Shown: one piece after another, positions 37,717 through 46,280 of the stretch
How the letters are laid out: every line of letters starts with the position of its first letter
Numbering within the stretch: the stretch's first letter is position 1
Assembly (NCBI GenBank): GCA_016223145.1
Contig: JACRPN010000009.1
Span: 186,001-250,000 of the forward strand
DNA: 64,000 nt
Source of the DNA: Armatimonadota bacterium
GTDB lineage: Bacteria > Armatimonadota > Fimbriimonadia > Fimbriimonadales > Fimbriimonadaceae
Reading direction: 5' to 3'
Translations under genes and position numbers: made by a program
Notes under the pieces: model-generated
The model's input: the letters and a program-made list of their open reading frames with translations, nothing else
The model's database searches: none
What the model was told of the DNA's origin: nothing

Positions 37717-38522
37717 GCGGGGCCACAGGGAGTCACCTTACCTCGGGTATCTCCGAACGGCGAGGCACCGCTACAACGTATTCTCACGCCGGCATCAAAA
37801 ACGCCGAGGTGCAGACGGGTTCAGGACTGACGGTTTCTGCCACCAGCCAGTACGACGCCTTCGGCAACCTGGCCGCAAGCACGGGCACCTGGAAAGGCCC
37901 GTTTGCCTACGGCGGCCCGTTCGGCTACCAGTCCGACGCCTCGGGCCTGAAACTGCTGGGCCACCGGTATTACGATTCGGGTACCGGCCGGTTTCTCACA
38001 AGGGATCCCGTGAAGGACGGAAGGAACTGGTATGGGTATTGCTATGGGAGCCCAGTCTCGCTTGCAGACAATAACGGCGAACTACCTTTTCTCGTTGTGC
38101 TGTTTCTGTGGGGCGTCGCCGCAGGTGGAGTAATGGAACTCTGCCCTATCCTGCCGAGTCCGGGAGGAATAGCAAAGGGCGTAGAAAAAGGCGTAGCCAA
38201 GGGGATAGCAAAGGAGGTTCTTGTCGAAGTCGGTGAAACGGCAGCCAAGCAGGCAGTTCGGAAGCATCACTGGATACCTCGCGAAATCATCAGGCTTCTC
38301 GAGGAGATCGGCATCAAGGACGCACGCATTCGCGGCGTTAAGGGTGCCCCAAACGTCTACTTGGTTCCTAAGGACTGGCACGACTTCATCCATATGGGGA
38401 AGGGTGGAGGAGCTTACAATGATTGGTGGAAACAACAACTCGAGGACTTGGGTCCCAAGCCAAAGGTTGAGCAGGAGCTCCAATTGAAGGATCAGCTACT
38501 CAAGCTGTTTCACGGTGAATGA
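37713..38522 (+). CDS. Orphan RHS cassette 1: RHS core end plus SitA6-like toxin tip
   Basis: From about 37743 the DNA and protein match the end of the main RHS core (SGISERRGTATTYSHAGIKN through YYDSGTGRFLTRDP), then switch at the junction DNNGE to a new tip of about 145 residues. There is no export signal or ribosome site; TTG 37713 overlapping the previous stop is only a possible start. The tip has a hydrophobic stretch, then KHHWIPREIIRLLEEIG, WHDFIHMGKGGGAYNDWW. The His pairs and the GGG-x-x-N-x-x-W motif are those of HNH-like tips of myxococcal SitA6 (TIGR02269) toxins. It would become active after recombination onto the full-length RHS gene. Confidence 0.75.
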   Translation: MSGATGSHLTSGISERRGTATTYSHAGIKNAEVQTGSGLTVSATSQYDAFGNLAASTGTWKGPFAYGGPFGYQSDASGLKLLGHRYYDSGTGRFLTRDPVKDGRNWYGYCYGSPVSLADNNGELPFLVVLFLWGVAAGGVMELCPILPSPGGIAKGVEKGVAKGIAKEVLVEVGETAAKQAVRKHHWIPREIIRLLEEIGIKDARIRGVKGAPNVYLVPKDWHDFIHMGKGGGAYNDWWKQQLEDLGPKPKVEQELQLKDQLLKLFHGE

Positions 38523-39190
38523 TGACCAGGCTGTACGCGATGACTTCAGATTATGGCGCTGGCTTTGCGCAAGCGTCAAGTAAGGCTGCTAGCTACCGAA
38601 TACTCAAAGACTCGTTCTGCCCTTCCTGTTCTTACGGTGCCGTGAGGCGGTATCCGATGGAGATAGAATGGGAAGTCGGATCTACCGAAGTTGCAGACAT
38701 GTTTTACGTGCTATTTGGAGGATTACTGGCTAAGGCTACCCTGGCTGAGGCTTTGTGGCAGAGGTTCGGAGGAATTGAGTTCTCGATGATCACGATGCAT
38801 CAGGACCCTTCGCTCGATGTGGCAACACCAACGAATAGGCAAGACCGGATCTTATTGCCATATGATGGTCCGGAACTGCTTGAGATTGTCCCCTTGCTCA
38901 CCATTGAGGCGAATGACTGTACCATTGTCCGGACCTCGCATCGAGAGTGTGGCAAGTGTGGCCGGCTATATCACGTTTATGGAGAGTGGGCGAACAGAGG
39001 TGGGTTTCCAAGCGATCGATATCCGGAGGATGAAGAGATGATCATCGTAGATTGCAGGGTACTAGGTAAACGTCCACTCTTTCGTTTGATTGACTATTTT
39101 CCGTTGATCTGCAGTGCGGAGTTCAAGATGTGGTTTGAAGATATCGGCCTTCAGGGAGTGAGGTTCGCACCTTGTGGTCGTGTGGAATAG
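38519..39190 (+). CDS. SitI6-like double-CxxC immunity protein
   Basis: A 223-residue protein overlapping the toxin cassette by four bases. It carries two CxxC pairs: FCPSC near residue 33 and CGKCGR near residue 143. It ends with a segment (SAEFKMWFEDIGLQGVRFAP) that resembles the C-terminus of double-CXXCG motif proteins (SitI6, TIGR02264), the immunity partners of SitA6 toxins in Myxococcus. The match of both tip and neighbour to the same toxin-immunity pair makes the assignment stronger than either alone. It probably binds zinc and blocks the nuclease tip in the cytoplasm. Confidence 0.75.
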   Translation: MMTRLYAMTSDYGAGFAQASSKAASYRILKDSFCPSCSYGAVRRYPMEIEWEVGSTEVADMFYVLFGGLLAKATLAEALWQRFGGIEFSMITMHQDPSLDVATPTNRQDRILLPYDGPELLEIVPLLTIEANDCTIVRTSHRECGKCGRLYHVYGEWANRGGFPSDRYPEDEEMIIVDCRVLGKRPLFRLIDYFPLICSAEFKMWFEDIGLQGVRFAPCGRVE

Positions 39191-39310
39191 GCGTTGGAGC
39201 AGCCTTCGGTTTGGCTTCAGAGGCTCGCTATGCTTCGGGCGGCAGCAGACGAAGACTGAAGGAGGCGGTTTCAAGGCGCACGTAGCGCTCCCAATGCCAC
39301 CGCCGACAAC

Positions 39311-40561
39311 ATGTCGTCGAAGACTGTGGACTCGGTGACGACAAGTTACACCTACGATGCGATCGATCAGCTTCTGAGCGAGTCTCGGAGTGGCTACTCA
39401 GCGTCGTACACTTATGATGCGAATGGAAACCGCGCCACAAGAACGGTGAATGGACTCTTGGAAACGTACGCGAACGATGCAGGAGACAAGCTGACCTCGG
39501 TCACGTGGTCGGGGGGATCGAAGACGTTCGGGTATGACGCCGCCGGCCGGACGACCTCGATCATCACGGCTTCGGGGACAACCTCTCTGGCTTACGATTA
39601 CGAGTCCAGGGTCTCCAGCATCACGTATCCCAACGCCTCGGTCGACACGTTCACCTATAACGGTCTGGATACCCGGGTCGGCAAGGGCGGAGCACAGGGA
39701 AGCTCGACGTTCAAGAGGAACGGGGTTGGGGTCACCGCTCCTGTCCTGAGCGACGGCGATGCAACCTACACCCCAGGCATCTCAGAGCGAAGAGGCAGCG
39801 CCACAACCTACTCTCACACAGGCATAAAGAACGCAGAAGTACAGACGTCAAGCTCCCAAGCCGTTTCTGCCACCAATCAGTACGACGCCTTCGGCAACCT
39901 GGCCTCAAGCACCGGCACCTGGAACGGCCCGTTTGCCTACGGCGGCCCGTTCGGCTATCAGTCCGACGCCTCCGGCCTGAAGCTCCTAGGGCATAGGTAT
40001 TACGACTCCAGCACTGGGAGGTTCTTGACCAGGGATCCGGTGAAGGACGGAAGGAATTGGTATGGGTACTGTGGGAATAACCCGGTACGCCAAGCGGACC
40101 CGTCGGGCCTCTATGTCTGGGATGATCCCGACAACTGGTTCTACAACTTTATGGTTGGCCTGGGAGATGGAGTCAGCTTCGGATTGACAAAGCTCATCCG
40201 AGAGCCTATTGGCTTGAACGAATATGTTGACGAAGACAATGGCTGGCATCTGGGAGGCGAGATCGGAGGCAACGTCATCGGCCTTTATGTGGGGGGTGCA
40301 GGGTTGGCCAAGGTTTGGGATGGCGCTGTAGGCGGGGCCCTGCGCTTAGGCGGCAATGGCACTCGGGCGTCCCACCTAATAAGGATCGAGAGCGGAAATG
40401 TGCACCTGATCTCCGGGCAGAAGTGGAGCGCGATCCGGGTCTTGCACTTCCACGTGAATGCTCTTGGGCTAGAATCGCTACACCTGCCGTATCAGCTTTG
40501 GTACCATTTCGCTGTCCTCAAGACCCTCCGATGGATGGTCGACTGGACGCGCGAGGAGTAA
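39311..40561 (+). CDS. Orphan RHS cassette 2 with distinct toxin tip
   Basis: A 416-residue frame from ATG 39311 without signal peptide. About 260 residues repeat the end of the RHS core (DAIDQLLSESRSGYSASYTYD to GRFLTRDPVKDGRNWYGYC). After DPSGL the tip begins with a pre-toxin-like hydrophobic module (GLGDGVSFGLTKLIREPIGLNEYVDEDN, GGEIGGNVIGLYVGGAG) and ends with HLISGQKWSAIRVLHFHVN...LPYQLWYHFAVLK. The His-rich end might be nucleolytic, but no family is recognised. Protein is nearly identical to the main core while many third codon positions differ. Confidence 0.75.
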   Translation: MSSKTVDSVTTSYTYDAIDQLLSESRSGYSASYTYDANGNRATRTVNGLLETYANDAGDKLTSVTWSGGSKTFGYDAAGRTTSIITASGTTSLAYDYESRVSSITYPNASVDTFTYNGLDTRVGKGGAQGSSTFKRNGVGVTAPVLSDGDATYTPGISERRGSATTYSHTGIKNAEVQTSSSQAVSATNQYDAFGNLASSTGTWNGPFAYGGPFGYQSDASGLKLLGHRYYDSSTGRFLTRDPVKDGRNWYGYCGNNPVRQADPSGLYVWDDPDNWFYNFMVGLGDGVSFGLTKLIREPIGLNEYVDEDNGWHLGGEIGGNVIGLYVGGAGLAKVWDGAVGGALRLGGNGTRASHLIRIESGNVHLISGQKWSAIRVLHFHVNALGLESLHLPYQLWYHFAVLKTLRWMVDWTREE

Positions 40562-40582
40562 GCAGCTGGGGCTAAAGTGACC

Positions 40583-41257
40583 ATGCCTAAACAAGAGCGC
40601 ATTCGGATTACTGAGACCCGTGGCGGCGCATTACTGATGAACGTCCTTCGGGGGACTGCACATTTCACGTCGCTTTCCACGCTATCCACGACCTCGGAAG
40701 AGGACCCCAGTGGTGCGATAACTTGGTTCGCTGATTCGTTCCTTAAGGGATATTTGATGGAGGGTCCTGGAGCCGCTGAGTTTCTCTCGTACCGGGACTT
40801 GGATGTGATCTACTTTGCTCTACTCCTCGTGCGGAAAGGAGCTTCAACAGAGGACGTTTCAATCTTCTCCGAGGCCGAAAGACTGTACGACAGAACTGTG
40901 GAAGACACACCATGGCCGGTCACTAAGCTGCTTGTGCTAGACGGACTTCCACCTGAAGTTGGTGTGCCGATACACGTTCGATACCGGTTCCTTTGCTCGG
41001 TGATTGGTGATTGCACGACGAACGGCAGAACGGACTGGCGAAGCCAGCACTTACGGGACATAATCCCAGACTGGAGCGGACTAGAGCCCATCGAATACCA
41101 AGCGCGGGAGGTCTTTCGCTCCATGAAGCCGTTCTTCTTGTTCAGATCGCACCATCGTCACCAAGGGAAAGAGCTTCTTAGGTTAAAGTCTGAAATTGAG
41201 CACCAACCCGATTGGGATAGATGTGCTTACGAGCCCGCCGCTAAAAGTGTACGCTGA
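40583..41257 (+). CDS. Putative immunity protein for cassette 2
   Basis: A 224-residue soluble protein, ATG 40583 (GTG 40577 also possible), 21 bases after the cassette 2 stop. No signal peptide or membrane segment. Low-GC compared with the RHS core. No family recognised. The role is inferred from position directly behind a toxin tip. Confidence 0.55.
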   Translation: MPKQERIRITETRGGALLMNVLRGTAHFTSLSTLSTTSEEDPSGAITWFADSFLKGYLMEGPGAAEFLSYRDLDVIYFALLLVRKGASTEDVSIFSEAERLYDRTVEDTPWPVTKLLVLDGLPPEVGVPIHVRYRFLCSVIGDCTTNGRTDWRSQHLRDIIPDWSGLEPIEYQAREVFRSMKPFFLFRSHHRHQGKELLRLKSEIEHQPDWDRCAYEPAAKSVR

Positions 41258-41291
41258 CTTTGGATTCCTACACATGCAACCCGCAGACAAT

Positions 41292-41906
41292 ATGTCCTCA
41301 AAGACCGTGGACTCGGTGACGACCAGCTACACCTACGATGCGATCGATCAGCTCCTGAGCGAGTCCCGGAGCGGGTATTCCGCGTCCTACACGTATGACG
41401 CGAACGGGAACAGGGCGACAAGAACGGTGAATGGACTGCTGGAGACCTATACCAACGAAGCTGGCGACAAGCTGACCTCGGTCACGTGGTCGGGGGGCTC
41501 GAAGACGTTCGGTTATGACGCTGCCGGAAGAACGACTTCAATCACCACAAGCGCCGGAACAACGAACCTGGTCTACGACTACGAGTCAAGAGTTACCGCC
41601 ATCTCGTACCCTGGAGGCGGGTCAGATACCTTCACTTACAATGGCCTCGACACCCGGGTCGGCAAGGGCGGCTCTCAGGAAGCCTTCACCTTCAAGCGCG
41701 ATGGTGTGGACGTGACCGATCCCGTGCTGAACGATGGCGCAGCCAACTACACGCCGGGAGTGAGTGAACGAAGGTCAGGTACGAGCAAGTTCAACGTCAG
41801 TGACTACCTGGGAACGAACTCCCGGCAACTGGATACCTCTCAGGCCACGGCGGCAACCCGGGTGCCCACGCCATCGGTTGCCTGTTTGAGGTCACTCTCG
41901 CTTTAG
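41292..41906 (+). pseudogene. Orphan RHS cassette 3, truncated before the toxin tip
   Basis: From ATG 41292 the frame repeats the same part of the RHS core as cassette 2 (SSKTVDSVTTSYTYDAIDQLL to DTRVGKGG). It then departs at YTPGVSERRSGTSKFNVSDYLG, where other RHS proteins continue to DAFG and the RYYD..GRFLTRDP end. It stops at 41906 without the conserved core end or any tip, with an unrelated 15-residue end. This looks like a decayed or partially deleted cassette at the right border of the locus. Confidence 0.7.
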
Positions 41907-41949
41907 TGCGGCATCCTGTTGTGTGCGTTGCGCGACGTCAGGGTTGTGT

Positions 41950-43236
41950 TCACGGCTTGATGCGGGCGATGACGGTGCTGCCGCGGCCTTTGTCGTTGGT
42001 GATGCTTTGGATCGTCCAGAGGTCCACTCGGTTGTCGCCATCGATCATCGAACCGCTGTAATCGCCCCAAGCTCCGCCCTCGGTGGCGGCGAGCCCCTCA
42101 CCCAGCGCAAGGATCGGCCCCAGCTTGCCGAGCGGATCGCCCGCCCTTCGCCAGGCGCACCGGGGCGAGATGAACATGTCCGGACCGGTTTCCTGAAAGC
42201 CCACGAGCACGTCGCCTCGACGGTTTACGGCGAGAGTGGTCTCGATGTAACTGTTCCGTGGGTGGGCGATCAGACCACTTTGCACGAACGTGCCGTCCAG
42301 CCTGACCTGGTGCCACTGGACCCCCGCGCGACTCTCGACGTTGACGGTCTGCGAAAACCAAAGGCAGCCGTTCTGGACGACCAGGTTCTTGGGGTTCCGG
42401 TCTCCCGAGGCGGTCGTCGCCGACGTGCCCTTCATGGGGGAGGCGGGGGGCCAACCGAAGTATCGAAACTTATGAGGAGCCCGCACCACCGAGGCCACCA
42501 CCGGAACGCCCCTGGAATTCGCACGAACCGTGGCGATCACGATCTCCGACTGCGTCAGGTTGACGAACTGGAGATCGTCCGAAGGGTCCTGGTTGAAGAC
42601 CGGGTGGCCCAGGGACCCCGCGAAGTGATAGACCGTCGCGGGACGGCCCGCCTTGAGCTCGGCCATCCGAAGGACGAACGTGCACTCCTCACCGCCTGGG
42701 AAAGAATACGCCACCCATTTGCGGCTGTAGCCGATCCCGCCGCCGTCCACGCCGTTCGGTGCAGGCACGGGGTAGGTATTCCAAGCGCCACGGGGATCGG
42801 AGGTCTCGGAAACAGAGATGTTGACCGGTTTCTTCTTCTCGGCATCCCAGGGGTTCCAGAGGTCGAAGCCAAACACGCGGTTGTGGAGGTCGAAAAATAG
42901 CTTCGGATCGATGCCGCCGTTGAACTCGCTCTGCGGGACTCCGTCCACGTAGTTTCCGGACTTGTCATAGAGAGTGATGCCAAGGTTGGTGCCGTGGACC
43001 ACGAACCCGCCGCCGACGGCGATCTGGGGGTCGACCTGGCGGTTGCCGTCCGCGGCGCCGTCGAAAACCAAGTGTCCTTGGATCGTGCGCGGGTTGCCTC
43101 CCTGCACGCGCTTCTTGGCGGCTCCCCCTTTATTGAATGTGGCGTTCCGAATGGGGGTGATCACCTCGGTTCGGACGGGTTCGATATCCTGGAAGGGCAC
43201 CAGGAGCATCAGCGACGCCAGTGAGGTGAGCAGCAT
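41950..43236 (-). CDS. Secreted protein of unknown function with GDYS-type C-terminal motif
   Basis: A 428-residue protein with a signal peptide (MLLTSLASLMLLVPFQ). Beta-rich, with motifs DPQIAVGGGFVVHGTN, RVFGFDLWNPW, GGIGYSRKWVAYSFP and, near the end, EGGAWGDYSGSMIDGDNRVDLWTIQSI. W-G-D-Y-S followed by a W-x-x-Q block is found in exported sialidase- or propeller-like proteins. No catalytic residue can be assigned. It converges with the RHS array, 43 bases apart. Confidence 0.75.
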   Translation of the reverse strand: MLLTSLASLMLLVPFQDIEPVRTEVITPIRNATFNKGGAAKKRVQGGNPRTIQGHLVFDGAADGNRQVDPQIAVGGGFVVHGTNLGITLYDKSGNYVDGVPQSEFNGGIDPKLFFDLHNRVFGFDLWNPWDAEKKKPVNISVSETSDPRGAWNTYPVPAPNGVDGGGIGYSRKWVAYSFPGGEECTFVLRMAELKAGRPATVYHFAGSLGHPVFNQDPSDDLQFVNLTQSEIVIATVRANSRGVPVVASVVRAPHKFRYFGWPPASPMKGTSATTASGDRNPKNLVVQNGCLWFSQTVNVESRAGVQWHQVRLDGTFVQSGLIAHPRNSYIETTLAVNRRGDVLVGFQETGPDMFISPRCAWRRAGDPLGKLGPILALGEGLAATEGGAWGDYSGSMIDGDNRVDLWTIQSITNDKGRGSTVIARIKP

Positions 43237-43318
43237 GACGGCCCCCAGTGTACTGGGCAGTTAGGGTGTCTGGCTGGAGGCAACGCTGCCAGTCAAGGGC
43301 CGCTGTGGGTTCGCCGGC

Positions 43319-44419
43319 TCAGAACCCCGTCATCTTTTTGCCGCCGAGCATGAGCATGAGCGACGTTTTGGTTTGGATGCGGGGCAACGGCTGGGCTTTG
43401 TCGAGCGCCGCGCCGGGGCCGTAGCCCGCCATCTGCATCATCACGAAATCGGCATTGGCGAAGATGCCGGCCGGCACGTTGACGCTGGTCCGATCCCCAG
43501 CCATGAACAGCGTCTTCGCGACGAAATCGCGCACTTCGGCCATCTGAAGGAACCCCATGTCGCCCATCAGCGCCTCGTTGAAGACCTCCGACGAAGTCCA
43601 GATGATCATCGTGTTCTTGCCTTCCATCGCGACGATCGAGGCGTTTAGCCCGAGGGCGTTGGGGATGGCGTCCCACTTGAAGTTCATCGCCTTCTTAAGG
43701 TCGATCTTCCTATCGAGGTTGGGCGAAGACATCATGATCGGCGCCATGAACTCCACGTTCGAGGGTGCCTCGATGTCCACGTTCCCGGTGTAGCTGGTCG
43801 TGAGGCTGTATTTGCCGCTCAGCGAGGCGGCCTTGTCGATGCTCCCAGGCTGCGACTTCGTGGGCCAGTAGCCGGTGGTCCAGCCCTCCTTGTAGTAATA
43901 GGATTCGCCGGCCATGTTGGCCTCGCGCACGCGGTTCTTCATGGCCTCCTTCTGGTCGTCCGAGATTCCCGACCAGGTGATGACCTTGGGCTGGTTCTCC
44001 TTCACCGTCTCGGAGGAGCCCCAATACACCTTGATCGTGAAGCTCTCGGGGTTGGCGTCAGGGTCGAAGTCGCGGACTTTGCCGCCTGCGGCCTTGCCGT
44101 CGGGCCGATAGAGTTCGAGGTCGAGCTTGGCGCCTTGCTTGAGACCTGCAGGAGGGGCGACGGAGGCTTTGGCGTCGGCCGGAGCGATCGTGGGAGACCA
44201 GAGCCGGATGTTCAGGAGGCGAGTGGGCTGTCCAGAGAACGCCATGGCCTGGGGCGGAAGCTTGATTCCGGGCGGAAGGCCGCTCAGGTCCATCGGCGGC
44301 ATGCCGGCCATGCGGCCGACCTTTGTTTCGGCAAGGATGGCGAAATAGGCCTGATCCTCGGGGAAGAGGTGCGGCAGCGCGCAGGCGGCAAGGGTTAGGA
44401 TGGCGGCTGGCTTGATCAT
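43319..44419 (-). CDS. Secreted protein of unknown function
   Basis: A 366-residue protein with a signal peptide (MIKPAAILTLAACALPHL). It is rich in Pro, Met, Tyr and Trp turns (GLPPGIKLPPQAMAF, SYYYKEGWTTGYWPTKSQPG) and has no recognised domain. Lies 82 bases upstream of the previous secreted protein on the same strand and may share its transcript. Confidence 0.7.
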   Translation of the reverse strand: MIKPAAILTLAACALPHLFPEDQAYFAILAETKVGRMAGMPPMDLSGLPPGIKLPPQAMAFSGQPTRLLNIRLWSPTIAPADAKASVAPPAGLKQGAKLDLELYRPDGKAAGGKVRDFDPDANPESFTIKVYWGSSETVKENQPKVITWSGISDDQKEAMKNRVREANMAGESYYYKEGWTTGYWPTKSQPGSIDKAASLSGKYSLTTSYTGNVDIEAPSNVEFMAPIMMSSPNLDRKIDLKKAMNFKWDAIPNALGLNASIVAMEGKNTMIIWTSSEVFNEALMGDMGFLQMAEVRDFVAKTLFMAGDRTSVNVPAGIFANADFVMMQMAGYGPGAALDKAQPLPRIQTKTSLMLMLGGKKMTGF

Positions 44420-44557
44420 ACGGGTTTCTCCTTCAGCGGGCGACTTGGGCCGTCCGGAAGCTCAAGACGATTATGGCCCGGCGGCGAGAAGCTGTTAGGC
44501 CCCGAAGTCATCAAAGCCTCCATCCATATTGCGTTCGAATCGTGGCACGATCGGGCG

Positions 44558-44563
44558 TAAGAT
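44558..44563 (+). promoter_or_regulatory. -10 box, leaderless-type promoter
   Basis: TAAGAT ends 6 bases before ATG 44570 of the dihydrofolate reductase-like gene. No ribosome site. Confidence 0.5.
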
Positions 44564-44569
44564 ACGGAA

Positions 44570-45079
44570 ATGCGCAAGGTTCGGTATTGTGTGGCGGCAA
44601 GCCTCGACGGGTTCATCGCCGACGCCCAGGGTGGACATGATTGGATCCTCATGGACCCTTCAATCGACTTCGTGGCGTTCATGCAGCAGTTCGACACGGT
44701 GCTGATGGGTCGCGGCACCTACGAGGCGTCCAAAGGGATGTCAGGGGGAGAAATGCCTGGAATGACGGCCATCGTGTGCTCAAGGACACTCGAAGAGGCC
44801 GCAGCGCAAGGCGTTCAGGTGGTTCGGGACGGGGTGCAGGCCGTAGCCGAATTGCGCCAGAAAGCGGGCAAGGACATCTGGCTTTTTGGCGGCGGCAACC
44901 TCTTTCGGTCGCTACTGGATGCGGGGGCCGTGGACCAGATCGAGTTGAGCTTGATTCCAGTGCTTTTGGGTTCGGGCATTCCGTTGCTACCGCCCGGGAA
45001 GCGCTCACCTACATTGAGACTGAACGAGCAAAGCTCGCTGCCGAATGGGACTGTAGTGCTGACCTACTCGACAAGGTAA
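44570..45079 (+). CDS. Dihydrofolate reductase-like protein (RibD C-terminal family)
   Basis: A 169-residue NADPH-dependent reductase-like protein. Features: VRYCVAASLDGFIADAQGGHDW at the N-terminus, VLMGRGTYEAS (dinucleotide-binding), DIWLFGGGNLFRSLLDAGAVDQIELSLIPVLLGSGIPLL. This pattern is that of YyaP/YwjB-type DHFR-like proteins, whose substrates are mostly unknown. It is not a classical folA. Confidence 0.88.
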   Translation: MRKVRYCVAASLDGFIADAQGGHDWILMDPSIDFVAFMQQFDTVLMGRGTYEASKGMSGGEMPGMTAIVCSRTLEEAAAQGVQVVRDGVQAVAELRQKAGKDIWLFGGGNLFRSLLDAGAVDQIELSLIPVLLGSGIPLLPPGKRSPTLRLNEQSSLPNGTVVLTYSTR

Positions 45080-45108
45080 GAGCACGTTTGCGGCGCATCT
45101 CAAAAGTC

Positions 45109-45202
45109 GCTATTCCGCCCTTACAGGGCTAGATCCCAAACGGCCACCAGCTTCAGGGGCTTCGCCCTTCGCTTGGACTTTTCGGCCCGCTGGGCCTTCG
45201 GA
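45109..45202. repeat. Divergent member of the three-hairpin repeat family
   Basis: Three GC-rich hairpins in order: GCCCTTACAGGGC, CAGGGGCTTCGCCCTTCGCTTGG and TCGGCCCGCTGGGCC. The arrangement and spacing match the units at 19.5 and 24.3 kb while the arm sequences differ. It lies between convergent genes. Confidence 0.5.
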
Positions 45203-45235
45203 CGCGACCCTGCGGGTGCCTTCTGTTCCGAACCC

Positions 45236-45751
45236 TCAGTTCACGGCAGCCTTCGCCGCTTCGTGAGAAGCCGCATCAAGCTCGTAGATGCACCCTTCAA
45301 GGTCGTCCGACGGCAACTCGCGAAAGCCCAGCCGCCCCAAGAGCCGACGTGCCCGGAGATTCTCTTTCCGAGTTCCGGTTAGGAAGCCCGGCGTCGCCAA
45401 ACTGTCGAAAGCGTATCTGAGAAGCGCTTGACAGCTCTCATGAGCGAGCCCCTGGCCCCAGTAGGCCGAATCGAACACGAACCCCAGATTCCGAAAACCG
45501 GGCGAGGCATCGGTTCGAACGCCAAAGTGAAGGTGCCCAATGAGCGAGCCCGTTTCCTTTAGGCACACCGCGAGAAAGTCCTCGCTGCCCTCAAAGAACT
45601 TGGCCACGGCCTGAATTCCGACGTCATCGAGCGGATAGGGGGAGTCCAGCCGCGTGACCTCCGGTTTGGACAAGTAAGCCTGAAGGGACGGCCAGTCCGT
45701 GAACCGAAATGGCCGCAGCAGAGTTCGCTCGGTCAGGAGCTCTATCGGCAC
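45236..45751 (-). CDS. GNAT acetyltransferase, RimJ/RimL-like
   Basis: A 171-residue acetyltransferase. ERTLLRPFRFTDWPSLQAYL at the N-terminus and the acetyl-CoA loop FVFDSAYWGQGLAHESCQALLRYAF followed by RKENLRARRLLGRLGFRE are typical of the RimJ/RimL branch, which modifies protein N-termini or small molecules. Start is GTG 45751, with CATAAT ending 6 bases upstream, so the message is probably leaderless. Confidence 0.9.
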   Translation of the reverse strand: MPIELLTERTLLRPFRFTDWPSLQAYLSKPEVTRLDSPYPLDDVGIQAVAKFFEGSEDFLAVCLKETGSLIGHLHFGVRTDASPGFRNLGFVFDSAYWGQGLAHESCQALLRYAFDSLATPGFLTGTRKENLRARRLLGRLGFRELPSDDLEGCIYELDAASHEAAKAAVN

Positions 45752-45772
45752 ATGGCCATTATGGAGCCGGGG

Positions 45773-46195
45773 TCAGCTGGCCGTTCGCGCCAACACAAAC
45801 CGCTCCATAAGCTCCAGGGTCGTCTTGCTCACGTGATGCTCGATGCCCTCCGCCTCAACTTCAGCCGCTTCACTGTCTAGCCCCAGCGCCACCAGAAAGC
45901 CGACGACCACCCGGTGGCGACGTCTGCACTCACGCGCCAGGGCGAGGCCCGCATCGGTTAGGCGCGTGGGACGGTAGGGACTCAGGACCACAAGGCCCTC
46001 CTTTTCGAGCCTTCGCATCGCCTTGGCGACGGTTGGGTGCGCCACGCCCATGCGTGTCGCGATGTCGGTCAGCCGCGCCTCTCCTTGCTCGTCGATCAGG
46101 TCCAGAACGGCCTCGACGTAGTCCTCGGCAAGTTCCACCCGATGGTCTTCGCGGGTTTGTTTGAACCTGGCCGCATGAAGATCGTGCGCGTTCAT
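45773..46195 (-). CDS. mntR: Manganese-responsive DtxR-family repressor (MntR)
   Basis: A 140-residue regulator, the length of the two-domain MntR type without SH3 domain. Winged helix: ARLTDIATRMGVAHPTVAKAMRRLEKEGLVVL. Dimer and metal-binding domain: RRRHRVVVGFLVALGL, then EVEAEGIEHHVSKTTLELME with the E-x-x-E-H ligands of MntR. It probably represses mntH with Mn(II) bound. Start ATG 46195 is chosen because TACAAT ends 7 bases upstream; the longer frame would read through the promoter. Confidence 0.93.
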   Translation of the reverse strand: MNAHDLHAARFKQTREDHRVELAEDYVEAVLDLIDEQGEARLTDIATRMGVAHPTVAKAMRRLEKEGLVVLSPYRPTRLTDAGLALARECRRRHRVVVGFLVALGLDSEAAEVEAEGIEHHVSKTTLELMERFVLARTAS

Positions 46196-46202
46196 CCGAA
46201 AA

Positions 46203-46269
46203 ATTGTAGCATGGGCTTGACTTCCCAAATGAAGCCTGGGCTACAATTGAATATGTAGCCACAGCTACA
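46203..46269. promoter_or_regulatory. MntR operators and divergent mntR/mntH promoters
   Basis: A perfect palindrome TGTAGC-CACA-GCTACA lies at 46254-46269, at the expected start point of the mntH transcript. The same half-site occurs as ATTGTAGC at 46203-46210 and GCTACAAT at 46240-46247, an inverted pair that contains the -10 boxes of both genes (TACAAT, minus strand 46208-46203 for mntR; TACAAT 46242-46247 for mntH). TTGACT at 46217-46222 is a -35 for mntH with a 19-base spacer. Four half-sites over both promoters indicate coordinate repression and mntR autoregulation. Confidence 0.75.
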
Positions 46270-46280
46270 AAGCTTTGCGT

